From the NCBI RefSeq assembly GCF_000964365.1, contig NZ_BANB01000045.1, positions 1 through 51,703 on the forward strand: a DNA stretch of 51,703 nucleotides, read 5' to 3'. The stretch comes from Acidisphaera rubrifaciens HS-AP3 (GTDB lineage Bacteria > Pseudomonadota > Alphaproteobacteria > Acetobacterales > Acetobacteraceae). The first letter of the stretch is position 1, and each line of letters starts with the position of its first letter. The notes under the pieces were generated by a model, which worked only from the letters and a program-made list of their open reading frames with translations, was not told the DNA's origin and did not search any database. Both the position numbers and the translations under genes were made by a program. This document shows positions 1 through 8,412 of the stretch, one piece after another.

Positions 1-884
1 GCGGGTGGCGGGACGAACGAGGCGCGGTCGGCGCCGAACGGGATCGTGACCGGCGGCGTCAGGCGCGGCACCGCGTCGCGCATCGCCGGCAGCGTCACGC
101 CGCCGCCGGCCTGCGCGGTGAGTTGCTGGATCTGCTGCGCGAGACCGCCGGTATAAAAGTCGCCCACGCCGGACGTGCGCAGCCTGTTGAGTGTCGTGCC
201 GAGATCGGCCTCGGTGATCAACTGTCCTTCGGTCGCGATCTTTCCGCCGGGCGCGAAGATGGCGGCCGCGTTCGGATCGCCCATCAGCGGGCCGGCCACC
301 ACCTGCAGATCGCGCGACAGGGCGCGGGAGACGCGAAAACCCGCGCCGGCCAGGTCCGCGGCCTGCTTGACCAGCAGTTCGAACGGCAGGTGGCCGTAGC
401 GGGCATGGAGGGCGAACAGTCCCCTTGCCAGCATTGGGACCGAAGCCGGCCGGTCACCGCCGCCGCCGCCGTCGACGGGCGTGAAGAGCACGGCTTCCGG
501 CGCGCCGCCATTCGGCCCGTCGCTCGACGGATCATAGGCCACGCAGGCCCCGCCGGCGCCGAGCCCGGCGCGCGACGGCATCGTGACCGCGAGCGCGAAG
601 CCTGTGGCGACGGCAGCATCCGCCGCGGTGCCGCCGCCGGACAGGATTTCCCGCCCGATCAGCGCCGCGCGCGGCTCGTCGGCGACGACGCCGCCGAGAA
701 AGCCCGTGACCTGTCCCGGCTGCCCGGGAGGCGGCGCATCGCCGCCGAACAGCCCGCAGCCGTTCAGAAGCATCAGCGCCGAGACGGCGGCGGAGCGGAG
801 CAGGCCACGAGGGCGGGGCGTGCGGGCAGCGCGTGTGCTGCGGGACGGGCCGGTTCTGGACGGCTCCGTGTACCTGAAAGGCAC
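1..884 (-). CDS. gamma-glutamyltransferase family lipoprotein (3' part outside window)
   Basis: The first ~294 residues of a gamma-glutamyltransferase-family protein run leftward off the window edge. The family makes an autoprocessed N-terminal-nucleophile enzyme that removes gamma-glutamyl groups from glutathione and similar peptides. An Arg-rich N-region and a hydrophobic stretch end in a lipobox, LLNGC (Cys43), so it is probably a lipoprotein. After it comes the family pattern GREILSGGGTAADAAVATGF and then AGLGAGGACVAYD, matching the usual GG-A-DAA and GGGG-F regions. The catalytic Thr of the small subunit would lie beyond position 1 and cannot be seen. I chose GTG at 884 because AAGGA lies about 11 nt upstream and the full signal is included; ATG at 773 would cut the signal peptide. 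It is divergent from the DsbA-like gene. The family call is fairly sure; activity is not shown. Confidence 0.8.
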   Translation of the reverse strand, partial: MPFRYTEPSRTGPSRSTRAARTPRPRGLLRSAAVSALMLLNGCGLFGGDAPPPGQPGQVTGFLGGVVADEPRAALIGREILSGGGTAADAAVATGFALAVTMPSRAGLGAGGACVAYDPSSDGPNGGAPEAVLFTPVDGGGGGDRPASVPMLARGLFALHARYGHLPFELLVKQAADLAGAGFRVSRALSRDLQVVAGPLMGDPNAAAIFAPGGKIATEGQLITEADLGTTLNRLRTSGVGDFYTGGLAQQIQQLTAQAGGGVTLPAMRDAVPRLTPPVTIPFGADRASFVPPP

Positions 885-1089
885 CGTGTCTGGTTTCCTT
901 CGTCGTCAGGGCGGGAGCACGCGAGTCGAGCGTTACGACGGCGGTGCCATATAGCCCTTCGCCCTCGGCTTCAACCGTCGGAGAGTCCGGTGACGTCGCT
1001 ATCGCCCGTTGGGCCGCCCCTTGCTCCGCGGCCCGGGCTGCGCCACGAAGGCACCGGGCCGGCGGCGGTCCGGCGCGGGAGAGCGGTGC

Positions 1090-1848
1090 ATGATATATAA
1101 AGTGTGGCGGCTGGCGGTGTGTGCCGGCCTGCTTCTGGCGGCCTCGCTGCCGGCCCGGGCCGGCGACGCACCGCCGACCTCCGCCTTCACCCCGGCGCAG
1201 CGTGACGAGATCGTCCGCATCGTCCGGGACGCGCTGAAGCGTGACCCGTCCATCCTGCGTGACGCGGTGGAGGCACTGCAGGCCGACAATGACGCGCGGC
1301 AGCAGGCCGCCGCCAAGGCGGCCATCGCCGCCCGGCGGAGCGAGCTTGTCACCGCGTCGGACCCCTCCGCCGGCAACCCCAAGGGCGACGTGACGGTGGT
1401 CGAGTTTTTCGACGTGCGCTGCCCCTACTGCAAGCGGCTGGAGCCCGATCTGTCGCGGCTGATGCAGGCGGACCGCGGCGTGCGGCTTGTCTATAAGGAC
1501 ATGCCCATCCTGGGGGCGCCGAGCGTGCTGGGCTCGAAGGCGCTGCTCGCGGCCCAGCGGCAGGACAAGTACGACGCCCTCCGCGCCGTGCTGATGCGCG
1601 ACGGCGCGCCGCCGAGCGATGCCAGTATCCGGGCGGCGGCCGCGGCGGTCGGTATCGATATCGACCGGCTTGAGCGCGACATGAACGATCCCGCGATCCA
1701 GGCCCGCATCGACACGAATCTCCGCCTCGCCCACGAGCTTGGCATCACCGGTACGCCCGCGCTGGTGGTCGGCGGCACGCTTATCCCGGGCGCGGTGAGC
1801 CTCGCCGAGCTTGAAAGCGCGGTCGCCACCGCGCGGAAGGCAGACTGA
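1090..1848 (+). CDS. DsbA/ScsC-like periplasmic thiol-disulfide oxidoreductase
   Basis: A 252-aa exported thioredoxin-fold protein. It has a signal peptide (residues 1-24, ending ARA-G) and a helical, Ala/Arg-rich N-terminal segment (35-85) like the ScsC/Com1 N-terminal domain, which often mediates oligomerisation. The DsbA domain carries active site CPYC (111-114) after VVEFFDVR and the cis-proline loop GITGTP (P223). It probably oxidises or isomerises disulfides in periplasmic proteins. The reading frame opens at 1009, but ATG 1090 is preferred because the signal peptide begins there directly. It is divergent from the gamma-glutamyltransferase gene and convergent with the DMT transporter 12 bp downstream. 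Whether it is an oxidase or an isomerase cannot be told from the sequence. Confidence 0.9.
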   Translation: MIYKVWRLAVCAGLLLAASLPARAGDAPPTSAFTPAQRDEIVRIVRDALKRDPSILRDAVEALQADNDARQQAAAKAAIAARRSELVTASDPSAGNPKGDVTVVEFFDVRCPYCKRLEPDLSRLMQADRGVRLVYKDMPILGAPSVLGSKALLAAQRQDKYDALRAVLMRDGAPPSDASIRAAAAAVGIDIDRLERDMNDPAIQARIDTNLRLAHELGITGTPALVVGGTLIPGAVSLAELESAVATARKAD

Positions 1849-1860
1849 CCGCGGCAGCCC

Positions 1861-2787
1861 TCACGTCCTGGCGGCGAGTGCCACCCCGCCCACCGTCAGG
1901 ACAAGCGCCGTGATCTGGCGCACCCCGAGCGGCTCGCCCAACGCGAGGGCCGCGACGCAGACCCCGATGATCGGGACCAGCAGCGAACCGATCGTGGCGG
2001 TCGATGCCGGAAGCAGGTGCAGCGCGCGGAACCACGTGTAATAGCAGAGGCTTAGCGGGATGGTGGCGAGATAGGCCAGGCCGGCCCAGATCCCCGGCGT
2101 CAGTCCGGCCCAGTGCGGCGTCTCGGTCAGTGCCAGAGCGGCGATCGGAATGGTGCCGAGGCCGATCTGCCACGCTACGGCGGCGAGTTGCGGCATCGCC
2201 AGCGGCCGGCGCTTCGTCAGCACGGTGCCGAGTGCGAACAGGATCGAGGCGCCCAGGCCGCACAGCACCCCGGCGAGCGTCGTCCAGCCCTGATCGAAAT
2301 GCAGCTGGCCGCTCATCAGCACGACCACGCCGGACAGGCCGATCACGAGGGCAGCGATGCGGGCCGGCGTCGGACGCTCGCCCAGCAGCGGCCAGGCCAG
2401 CAATACGGCCCAGAGCGGCAGCGTATAGACGACGATCACCGCCTCGCTCGCGTCGAGCAGCTTCACGCACATGATCGACAGGGCGGAGAAAGCGCTGAAG
2501 TTCAGGATCGTCGAGATCAGCAGCGCGCCCCATTGTCCGGCGGGCGGCCGCAGCCGCTCGCGCAGCAGGGCGGCGGCGGCAAACGCCACCACGGTTCCAA
2601 CCGCCCCCGAGAGCGCGCGCGCCGTCAGCGGCGGCAGTTCGCCGAGAACGAGCCGCATCATCGGCCAGTTGATGCCCCAGCCGAAGGCGGTGACGAGCAA
2701 AAATCCAAGACCGATGGCGCGCCGCTCGACCACTGCCGCGGCCGGCACGGCAGGTACCGCGGCGCGGGCAACCGGACCGGTGCTCAT
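1861..2787 (-). CDS. DMT-superfamily transporter (EamA family)
   Basis: A 308-aa integral membrane protein with about ten hydrophobic segments in two repeats. Family hallmarks are FGWGINWPMMRLVLGELPP at the N-terminus of repeat 1 and the conserved end of each half (SGVVVLMSG; then LGEPLGVRQITALVLTVGG near the C-terminus). EamA proteins export or exchange small metabolites such as amino acids, purines or sugar derivatives; the substrate cannot be inferred here. Its start (ATG 2787) overlaps the stop of the upstream lipoprotein gene by 4 bp (ATGA), so the two are very probably co-transcribed and translationally coupled. The 3' end faces the DsbA-like gene. Confidence 0.9.
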   Translation of the reverse strand: MSTGPVARAAVPAVPAAAVVERRAIGLGFLLVTAFGWGINWPMMRLVLGELPPLTARALSGAVGTVVAFAAAALLRERLRPPAGQWGALLISTILNFSAFSALSIMCVKLLDASEAVIVVYTLPLWAVLLAWPLLGERPTPARIAALVIGLSGVVVLMSGQLHFDQGWTTLAGVLCGLGASILFALGTVLTKRRPLAMPQLAAVAWQIGLGTIPIAALALTETPHWAGLTPGIWAGLAYLATIPLSLCYYTWFRALHLLPASTATIGSLLVPIIGVCVAALALGEPLGVRQITALVLTVGGVALAART

Positions 2788-3245
2788 CGGACGTAGACGC
2801 GTACCTCGCGCGTCTCCGCCTTCGGGTCGATACGGGCGAAGAGACGGACACGATTGTCCTGTATGCCGGTCATGACGATGGCGCGCATGATTTCGGCGGC
2901 GTCCGTCTGACCGGCGTTGATCTGGGCTGCCTGTGCGTCCGGGGTGCGAACGCGGGGAATGATGGCCACTACGTCATATTCGAGGTTCGGTCGCTGCGAC
3001 TCGGCGGCCTTGACCGCCGCGTTCAGCGGACCTTGGTAGGCCGGGCTCGCCGTTTCATAGCGGATCGTGACGAGCGGGACCCGGTTCTCCGGCAGGGCCG
3101 CTCCGGCGATCAGGGTCGGTGCCGGCATGTCGGGTTCGGGGGCAAAGGTGCGCTGATCGATCAGGGTGCAGCCGCCAAACACCATCAGGAGCGGCACGAG
3201 CAGGAGTAGAGGCGGGCAAATCCGCGTGGCGGTGCGTCGGGGCAT
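2784..3245 (-). CDS. small putative lipoprotein of unknown function
   Basis: A 153-aa exported protein. The N-terminus has Arg residues, a Leu/Val-rich h-region (11-23) and a cleavage motif VFGGC with Cys26. The residue at -3 is Phe, which is atypical, so lipidation is likely but not certain. The mature part is soluble and mixed alpha/beta, with no Cys besides Cys26 and no enzymatic motif I recognise (for example VPLVTIRYE, then LEYDVVAIIPRVRTPDAQAA and a C-terminal EVRVYVR). It is coupled by ATGA overlap to the DMT exporter, which could hint at a role in the envelope, but no function is claimed. ATG 3245 gives a complete signal sequence. Confidence 0.75.
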   Translation of the reverse strand: MPRRTATRICPPLLLLVPLLMVFGGCTLIDQRTFAPEPDMPAPTLIAGAALPENRVPLVTIRYETASPAYQGPLNAAVKAAESQRPNLEYDVVAIIPRVRTPDAQAAQINAGQTDAAEIMRAIVMTGIQDNRVRLFARIDPKAETREVRVYVR

Positions 3246-3388
3246 GAGGTCTGCGTCGGCCGTGTTGATATGGGATTGCGCGCTGGCGGATCATGGACGG
3301 CGTGCCGCGCGCGGGGCCAATACCTTGCAGGAAGCGTCGCAAGCGGCAAGAAGCGGCGGGCGGCATCGGGACAGGAGTGGCCGACGGG

Positions 3389-4678
3389 ATGAGCACGGGC
3401 ATGGAGACCGGGACGGCCAAAGGCGGGCCCGACGCACGCGGCACCAATCAGCGCATCGACGCCCGGCGGCTGTGGGACAGCCTGATGCAGATGGCCGAGA
3501 TCGGCGCGACGCCGGCGGGCGGGGTGCGTCGCCTCGCTTTGAGTGATCTCGACCGCCAGGGCCGCGACCGCTTCCGCGCCCTGTGCGCGGCGACCGGTCT
3601 GACGGTGCGCGTGGACGGCATGGGCAACATGTTCGCGCGGCGCGAGGGGCGTGATCCCTCCCGGCCGCCCGTGCTGTTCGGCAGCCATCTCGACAGCCAG
3701 CCGACCGGCGGGAAGTTCGACGGCGCGCTCGGCGTGCTGGCGGGGCTCGAGGTGATGCGCACCATCGCCGATCTCGGCCTGACCACCGAGGCGCCGCTTG
3801 AACTGGTGAACTGGACGGACGAGGAGGGGAGCCGCTTCGGGCGCAGCCTGATGGGGTCCGCCGTCTGGGCCGGGCTGCTGGAACAGGCGGAGGTCGAGGC
3901 CTATGCCGACGCGGACGGGCAGACCGTCGGCCAGAGCCTGGACGCGATCGGCTATCGCGGCCCGGAGCCGGCGCGGCCGTTCCCGGCGGATGCCTATTTC
4001 GAGCTGCATATCGAACAGGGACCGATCCTGGAGCGGTCGGAGACCGAGATCGGCATCGTCACGGGCGCGCAGGCGATGGTGTTCTACGAGGCGGTGACGC
4101 GCGGGCAGGAGAGCCATGCCGGTACCACGCCGCCGTCAGCCCGGCGCGACGCGCTGGTTTGCGCGGCGCGGATCATCGATCTGGTGGACCGGATGATGCG
4201 GGCGCGGGGCGAGGACGGGCGGGGCACGGTCGGCCGGCTTCATGTCCGGCCGAACAGTCATAACGTGATCCCCGGTGAGGTGCGCTTCTCGGTCGAGTTC
4301 CGCCATCCGTCGGACGAGGAGATCGCCCGGCTGGAGGCGCAGTTTCCGCGCGAGGCCGGCTTCATCGCCCGCGATTGCGGCGTCGAATTCCAGCTGACGC
4401 CCCTGCTGCGGATCAAGGCGCAGCCTTTCGACACAAGCTGTATTGCATTGGTTCGCGACGCCGCCGCGCGGCTCGGCTATTCCGCCCGGGACATCGTGTC
4501 GGGTGCCGGGCATGACGCGGTGTCGGTGGCGCGGCACATCCCGACGGCGATGATTTTCGTCCCCTGCAAGGACGGGCTCAGCCACAACGAGGCGGAAAGC
4601 ATCCTCCCGGACCAGGCGGCGGCGGGATGCCAGGTTCTGCTGGACGCGGTCCTGGCGCGGGCCAATCGCCCGCTGTGA
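3389..4678 (+). CDS. M20-family Zn hydrolase (N-carbamoyl-L-amino-acid hydrolase / allantoate amidohydrolase type)
   Basis: A 429-aa amidase of the AllC/HyuC/beta-ureidopropionase branch of peptidase family M20, which hydrolyses N-carbamoyl amino acids, allantoate or ureidopropionate. Metal ligands fit the family: GSHLDSQPTGGKFDGALG (His100, Asp111), then NWTDEEGSRF (Glu145/146), and C-terminally GAGHDAVSVA and GLSHNEAES, which supply His residues. A dimerisation (lid) domain sits between them (GQESHAGTTPPSARRDA, NVIPGEV). The frame is open from 3293, but residues upstream are Arg-rich and unlike the family; ATG 3389 has AGGAG 11 nt upstream. It precedes the sulfotransferase by 135 bp. No pyrimidine- or purine-catabolism genes are adjacent, so the substrate is open. 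Confidence 0.9.
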   Translation: MSTGMETGTAKGGPDARGTNQRIDARRLWDSLMQMAEIGATPAGGVRRLALSDLDRQGRDRFRALCAATGLTVRVDGMGNMFARREGRDPSRPPVLFGSHLDSQPTGGKFDGALGVLAGLEVMRTIADLGLTTEAPLELVNWTDEEGSRFGRSLMGSAVWAGLLEQAEVEAYADADGQTVGQSLDAIGYRGPEPARPFPADAYFELHIEQGPILERSETEIGIVTGAQAMVFYEAVTRGQESHAGTTPPSARRDALVCAARIIDLVDRMMRARGEDGRGTVGRLHVRPNSHNVIPGEVRFSVEFRHPSDEEIARLEAQFPREAGFIARDCGVEFQLTPLLRIKAQPFDTSCIALVRDAAARLGYSARDIVSGAGHDAVSVARHIPTAMIFVPCKDGLSHNEAESILPDQAAAGCQVLLDAVLARANRPL

Positions 4679-4813
4679 CCATCTTGCCGGTCGTCCGGCG
4701 CTGATCTGAACCGGCGGGCGCGCACTGCACCCGCTGCCAACCATGGCGCTATCATGCCGACCCGCCGATGCGGTCGTCATCACGAGGCTTGCCGCGAGGG
4801 GAGGCATTTGACG

Positions 4814-6070
4814 GTGTTGCTGCCCGGACCGCCCGAGGTTCTTCGTTTCGCCGACCGGCTGGCGGCGCGCTCGCATCTTTTCGAGGCGAGGCTGGACGCC
4901 GATCAGCTGATTGAGCGGGCCTGCGGCGATGGCGACTGGTCGCCGCACGCGGATCAGCGCGCGGCGCTGCGCATGCTCGTGGGCGCCGTCGAGGCGGAGG
5001 CATCGCTCAGCCTGTTCGGTCGGGCGGCCCTGCGCTGGGATATTGCCCGGTTCCTCGCCAACACCCGCCGGCTCGACGAGGAGGAGGCCGCTTGCCCCAC
5101 GATCGGGCAGACGGCCGTGGAGCGGCCAGTGTTCATCCTCGGCCTGCCGCGCAGCGGGACCAGCTTCCTGCACGCCCTCATGGCGCAGGACCCGGACACG
5201 ATGGCGCCGCGCTGCTGGCAGACGGTCTATCCCTACAAGCCGGCGGCGCGGCGGCGGGACCGGCGCATCGCGCAGGTGGGACGGCAGATCGCCCTGTTCA
5301 CCCGCATTGCTCCCGACCTTCCCTCGGTGCATCCGATCACGGCCGAGACGCCCCAGGAATGCAGCGAGATCACGGCGCACACGTTCCGCAGCCTGCGTTT
5401 CGACACGACCTTCCGGGTGCCGTCCTACCTCGCTTGGCTCGATGCCGAGGGACACGACGCGGCTTATGCCTTTCACGCCCGCTTCCTCCGCCACCTGCAA
5501 CGGCAGACCGAGCCGGAGCCGGACGCGCGCTGGGTGTTGAAATGCCCCGATCACGTCTTCGCCTTCGAGGCGATCCGGCGCACCTATCCCGATGCCCGTT
5601 TCGTGTTCGTCCATCGCGACCCGTGGCATGTGCTGGCCTCCGTCGCGCGTCTGACCGAGATCCTGCGCGCGCCATTCACCCGACGCATCGACCGGCTCGA
5701 GATCGGCCGCCAGGTCGCGGACCGCTGGGTTCTGGGGGCGCAGCGCATCGTGGCGGCGACGGAGAGTGCGGGTCGTGACGACCTGCCGGTCGTACATGTC
5801 ACGCACGGGGCGCTGGTGGCCGATCCGTGGGCGACGGTCTGTCGGGTGTACGAGGCGCTTGGCCTGACGATGCGCGCGCCCGCAGCCGCGCGCATTGGTG
5901 CCATGATCCAGGCGCGGCCTGACGGGGGCTATGGACGCAACAGCTATCATCCGTCGACCTTCGGCCTCGTGGCCGATCGGGAGCGGGAACGGTTCGCGGC
6001 CTATATCGAGCGGTTCCTGCCGGGTGACGAGACGATGGGCCCGCCGGAGTCCCGTATTCGGGCGGCATGA
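4814..6070 (+). CDS. PAPS-dependent sulfotransferase family protein
   Basis: A ~418-aa protein of the bacterial Sulfotransferase_3 type, which transfers sulfate from PAPS to hydroxyl or amino groups of small molecules, lipids or sugars. The 5'-phosphosulfate loop is clear in LGLPRSGTSFLH (109-120), and the 3'-phosphate-binding segment in RFVFVHRDPWHVLAS about 150 residues later; WVLKCPDH between them is also typical. The frame opens at ATG 4754, but the first 20 codons are Arg/His-rich and GTG 4814 has GGGGAGG 9 nt upstream, so I take that start. The stop overlaps the next gene by 4 bp (ATGA), which implies translational coupling with the diiron protein. The acceptor substrate is unknown. Confidence 0.87.
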   Translation: MLLPGPPEVLRFADRLAARSHLFEARLDADQLIERACGDGDWSPHADQRAALRMLVGAVEAEASLSLFGRAALRWDIARFLANTRRLDEEEAACPTIGQTAVERPVFILGLPRSGTSFLHALMAQDPDTMAPRCWQTVYPYKPAARRRDRRIAQVGRQIALFTRIAPDLPSVHPITAETPQECSEITAHTFRSLRFDTTFRVPSYLAWLDAEGHDAAYAFHARFLRHLQRQTEPEPDARWVLKCPDHVFAFEAIRRTYPDARFVFVHRDPWHVLASVARLTEILRAPFTRRIDRLEIGRQVADRWVLGAQRIVAATESAGRDDLPVVHVTHGALVADPWATVCRVYEALGLTMRAPAAARIGAMIQARPDGGYGRNSYHPSTFGLVADRERERFAAYIERFLPGDETMGPPESRIRAA

Positions 6071-7011
6071 GGGAGATGCGCTTGGACACAGACTATGTCG
6101 TCGCCGCCGACCACGGCGCCCGCTTCTGGCGAAGCCCGGCGGCGTCCCTCCCGATCGGCAGTGCGGCGCACAAGACCGCTTTCTGTCGCATGTTCCACGA
6201 GACGTTCAATCCGTACAAGCCGTCCGTGATCGACTGGCCGCGTCTGGAACCGGAGGCGCGCGACCGGCTCGTGTCGCTGCCGATCTGGGACATCGCGGTC
6301 CAGACCGAGGGCAAGGCCAAGCTGCGCATGCTGGCCTACGCCTATTCGGTGACCGATCCGGACCTGCGGGCGGCCGTCGAACTGAACGGATGGGAGGAGG
6401 GGCGCCATCGCGAGGTGCTCGGCAACCTCGTGGAAGCCTATGGCATCAAGCTCGCCCCGGAGCCGGAGTACAAAACGCCGCGCGACCCCGAATGGGCATA
6501 CATGGTCACCGGCTACAGCGAATGCGTCGACAGCTTCTTTGCGTTCGGCCTGTTCGAGCTGGCGAAGCGGTCCGGCTTCTTTCCGCCGGCGCTGGTCGAC
6601 ACGTTCGAGCCGGTGATCCAGGAAGAGACGCGCCACATCATCCTGTTCGCGAACTGGGTGGCCTGGCATCGCCGCACCATGCCGTGGTGGCGCAGGCCGT
6701 GGTTCGAGCTCAAGGTGGCCGCGGTCTGGGTCTTTCTCGGGATCGAGCGGATCGGCATCGCGCGCGGCGTGGGCGGCGGTGGCGAGGCGTCGGCGCAGGA
6801 CAACAACTTCACGGTCACCGGCAGCAAGGCCGTGAGCAACGTGGATGTCAGCCTGCGCGAGCTGATCGATATCTGTCTGGCCGAGAATGACCGGCGGATG
6901 GCCGGCTATGATCCCCGTCTGCGACGGCCCACCACGGCGCCTGCACTGGCGCGGTTCATCCGATTCTTCCTGCGGCGGCCAGCGACGCCAGCTACTGCAG
7001 CGGCATGCTGA
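6067..7011 (+). CDS. ferritin-like diiron protein of unknown function
   Basis: A ~314-aa mostly helical protein. Its carboxylate/His pattern matches the ferritin-like diiron superfamily: Glu81, then E111-G-R-H114 on helix 2, Glu152 and/or Glu164, and E187-T-R-H190 on helix 4 (Glu-30 residues-ExxH ... Glu ... ExxH). Many proteins with this pattern are oxygen-activating oxygenases or oxidases, but I cannot assign a reaction. Some Trp-rich hydrophobic stretches (MPWWRRPWFELKVAAVWVF) suggest membrane association or a lipid substrate. The start is uncertain: ATG 6067 overlaps the sulfotransferase stop, while TTG 6082 has GAGGGAG 6 nt upstream. Coupling suggests that it and the sulfotransferase act on the same molecule (inference). 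Confidence 0.8.
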   Translation: MREMRLDTDYVVAADHGARFWRSPAASLPIGSAAHKTAFCRMFHETFNPYKPSVIDWPRLEPEARDRLVSLPIWDIAVQTEGKAKLRMLAYAYSVTDPDLRAAVELNGWEEGRHREVLGNLVEAYGIKLAPEPEYKTPRDPEWAYMVTGYSECVDSFFAFGLFELAKRSGFFPPALVDTFEPVIQEETRHIILFANWVAWHRRTMPWWRRPWFELKVAAVWVFLGIERIGIARGVGGGGEASAQDNNFTVTGSKAVSNVDVSLRELIDICLAENDRRMAGYDPRLRRPTTAPALARFIRFFLRRPATPATAAAC

Positions 7012-7393
7012 GCTGAAGGCCGGCGGGTGGCACCCGCCGATCCTGTTCGCTGTGCATCGTCGAATGCGCGAGGTATCCGTTTCCCTCGTCGTAAAACCGA
7101 GGATTGAACACTTCCGGGGAAAGGTGCGTGCCGGTCTCCTGCGCCTCGGGCACCGGCGTCGCCTCGCCGGGAACGGGCGCGGCGGAGTAGGTTTGCGGCA
7201 ACGGCGGCGGTATCGGCGGTATCGGCAGGCCGTTATCGGCGGGTGAGACCTCGAACGCGGCAGCGTCGGTGGGACGATGCACGTAGCGGGTCCCGGCGGC
7301 CATGGCCGTGCCGGCGGCAACCATCCCCGTTGCGGCGCAAAGCAACGCCGTCCAAAGCGAGGCGGCATGGCGGCGGTGGCGGTGGCGGTTCAT
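6992..7393 (-). CDS. secreted proline-rich protein of unknown function
   Basis: A 133-aa protein with a His/Arg-rich n-region, a hydrophobic core (ASLWTALLCAATGMVAAG) and a signal-peptidase I site AMA-A near residue 33. The mature protein is Pro-rich (LPIPPIPPPLPQTYS) and probably unstructured, ending LQLSMPLQ. No family is recognised. ATG 7393 overlaps the NUDIX stop by 4 bp (ATGA), so it is the second gene of that operon. Its 3' end overlaps the convergent diiron gene by 20 bp. The open frame extends further upstream (to 7825), but that part is the out-of-frame shadow of the NUDIX gene. Confidence 0.65.
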   Translation of the reverse strand: MNRHRHRRHAASLWTALLCAATGMVAAGTAMAAGTRYVHRPTDAAAFEVSPADNGLPIPPIPPPLPQTYSAAPVPGEATPVPEAQETGTHLSPEVFNPRFYDEGNGYLAHSTMHSEQDRRVPPAGLQLSMPLQ

Positions 7394-7950
7394 TGCGCCG
7401 TCTCCGTGCCAGCGGGGGCGAGCGGGTGGGCGCCGCGGGGATCTTCGACCGGGTTGCCCGCAGGTGCGCCGAGCGGGCCATCGCCTACGGCGCGCCACGC
7501 ATGCAGAGCCCAGCGCACCGAGGGAAAAGCGAGGCTGTCCCACGGGATATCGTCCCAGCGATACAGCGCCACATCCTGGCTCTCCGGCCCGGCGGCGAAC
7601 GCGGCGGGGCCGTCGAAGCGACCCCGGAACATGACCTGCACCTGTCCGATACGGCTGATGCTGTAGAGCGCGAGGACCCCGTCGAGCGAGATTCGGGCGC
7701 GCGCTTCCTCCCACGCCTCCCGCCGGGCGCCGTCCTCGATCGTCTCGCCGAGTTCGAGAAAGCCAGCGGGCAAGGTCCAGTAACCGCGGCGCGGCTCGAT
7801 CTCGCGGCGGCACAGCAGGACGCATCCGTCATCGACGACGACGGTGCCCACGACCACCCGCGGGTTTTCGTAATCTATGAAGCCGCAGGTTCCACAAACC
7901 CGTCGTTCGCGTTCGTCACCTGCCGGCAAGCGGCGGATGAAATCTGGCAT
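7390..7950 (-). CDS. NUDIX hydrolase with N-terminal CxxC
   Basis: A 186-aa NUDIX protein. The box starts at GFLELGET (Gly63, Glu69) and continues to REAWEEARARI (Arg77-Glu78, Glu81-Glu82), fitting GX5EX7REUXEEXGU except that the final Gly is Arg. An N-terminal CGTCG (Cys19/Cys22) followed by FIDYENPRVVVG resembles the zinc-ribbon lead-in of NudC-like or ADP-ribose pyrophosphatase-like proteins, but only two cysteines are present. It probably cleaves a nucleoside diphosphate linked to another moiety; the substrate is unknown. The C-terminal ~25 residues are Pro/Gly-rich and extend past the fold. It is followed by the overlapping secreted-protein gene. Confidence 0.87.
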   Translation of the reverse strand: MPDFIRRLPAGDERERRVCGTCGFIDYENPRVVVGTVVVDDGCVLLCRREIEPRRGYWTLPAGFLELGETIEDGARREAWEEARARISLDGVLALYSISRIGQVQVMFRGRFDGPAAFAAGPESQDVALYRWDDIPWDSLAFPSVRWALHAWRAVGDGPLGAPAGNPVEDPRGAHPLAPAGTETAQ

Positions 7951-8089
7951 GCGCCAAGAAAGCCCGCACCCTGCTCAGGCCGCAAGTGACGGATTCGCCA
8001 CGCTGTCATCTTGGCGACGGCGCGTGTCAGCCATGCATCACTTTTGAGCACGGCGGGTGGTCAGGGCACCCGCGCGGCCGCCTCTTACG

Positions 8090-8356
8090 TCAGACCGACA
8101 GGTCGAGCAGCGACCCGCGCGGCAAGGTGGTGGCCGGGGGTGGCGCGCCGGGTTGCGGCAGGTTCTGGGCGCGCCCCGACTGGGCGGCGCTTCCCTGTGA
8201 AGCGGCCGCGCCCCCCGTCGCCGCCACCGGGGATATACCGGGCACCGGGCCGGTCGCGCGCAGGCCGGACGATCCGAGCCCTTGCGCCTGGGGGGCTGCC
8301 GCGGTGAAGGCGGCGAGTGAACCCGAAGAGGTCATGCCGAGGAGCATCAGCGACAT
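8090..8356 (-). CDS. small hypothetical protein downstream of pgk
   Basis: An 88-aa ORF on the same strand as pgk, starting 56 bp after its stop. The sequence is Ala/Gly/Pro/Ser-rich with a mildly hydrophobic N-terminus (MSLMLLGMTSSGSLAAF). It ends in a short ordered-looking tail, PRGSLLDLSV, after a Pro-rich linker. No cysteine, transmembrane segment or known motif is present. There is no convincing ribosome-binding site before ATG 8356. I list it because it is the only credible gene between pgk and the NUDIX gene and its composition differs from the antisense shadows; it may be non-coding. Confidence 0.45.
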   Translation of the reverse strand: MSLMLLGMTSSGSLAAFTAAAPQAQGLGSSGLRATGPVPGISPVAATGGAAASQGSAAQSGRAQNLPQPGAPPPATTLPRGSLLDLSV

Positions 8357-8412
8357 GTCTCAAAATTGGGTTAACACGCGCCCGGGCGCAAGGGGCTGCG
8401 GCTCGCGCCCCA

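Noticed and set aside
532-1734. 400-codon minus-strand frame
   Set aside because: It crosses the divergent region and lies opposite the DsbA-like gene; it is out of frame with the real gamma-glutamyltransferase gene.
4136-5950. 604-codon minus-strand frame
   Set aside because: Antisense to the M20 hydrolase and sulfotransferase, both with clear motifs; no domain in the minus frame.
8378-8389. 12-bp palindrome GCGCCCGGGCGC after pgk considered as a terminator
   Set aside because: There is no loop and no T tract on either side.
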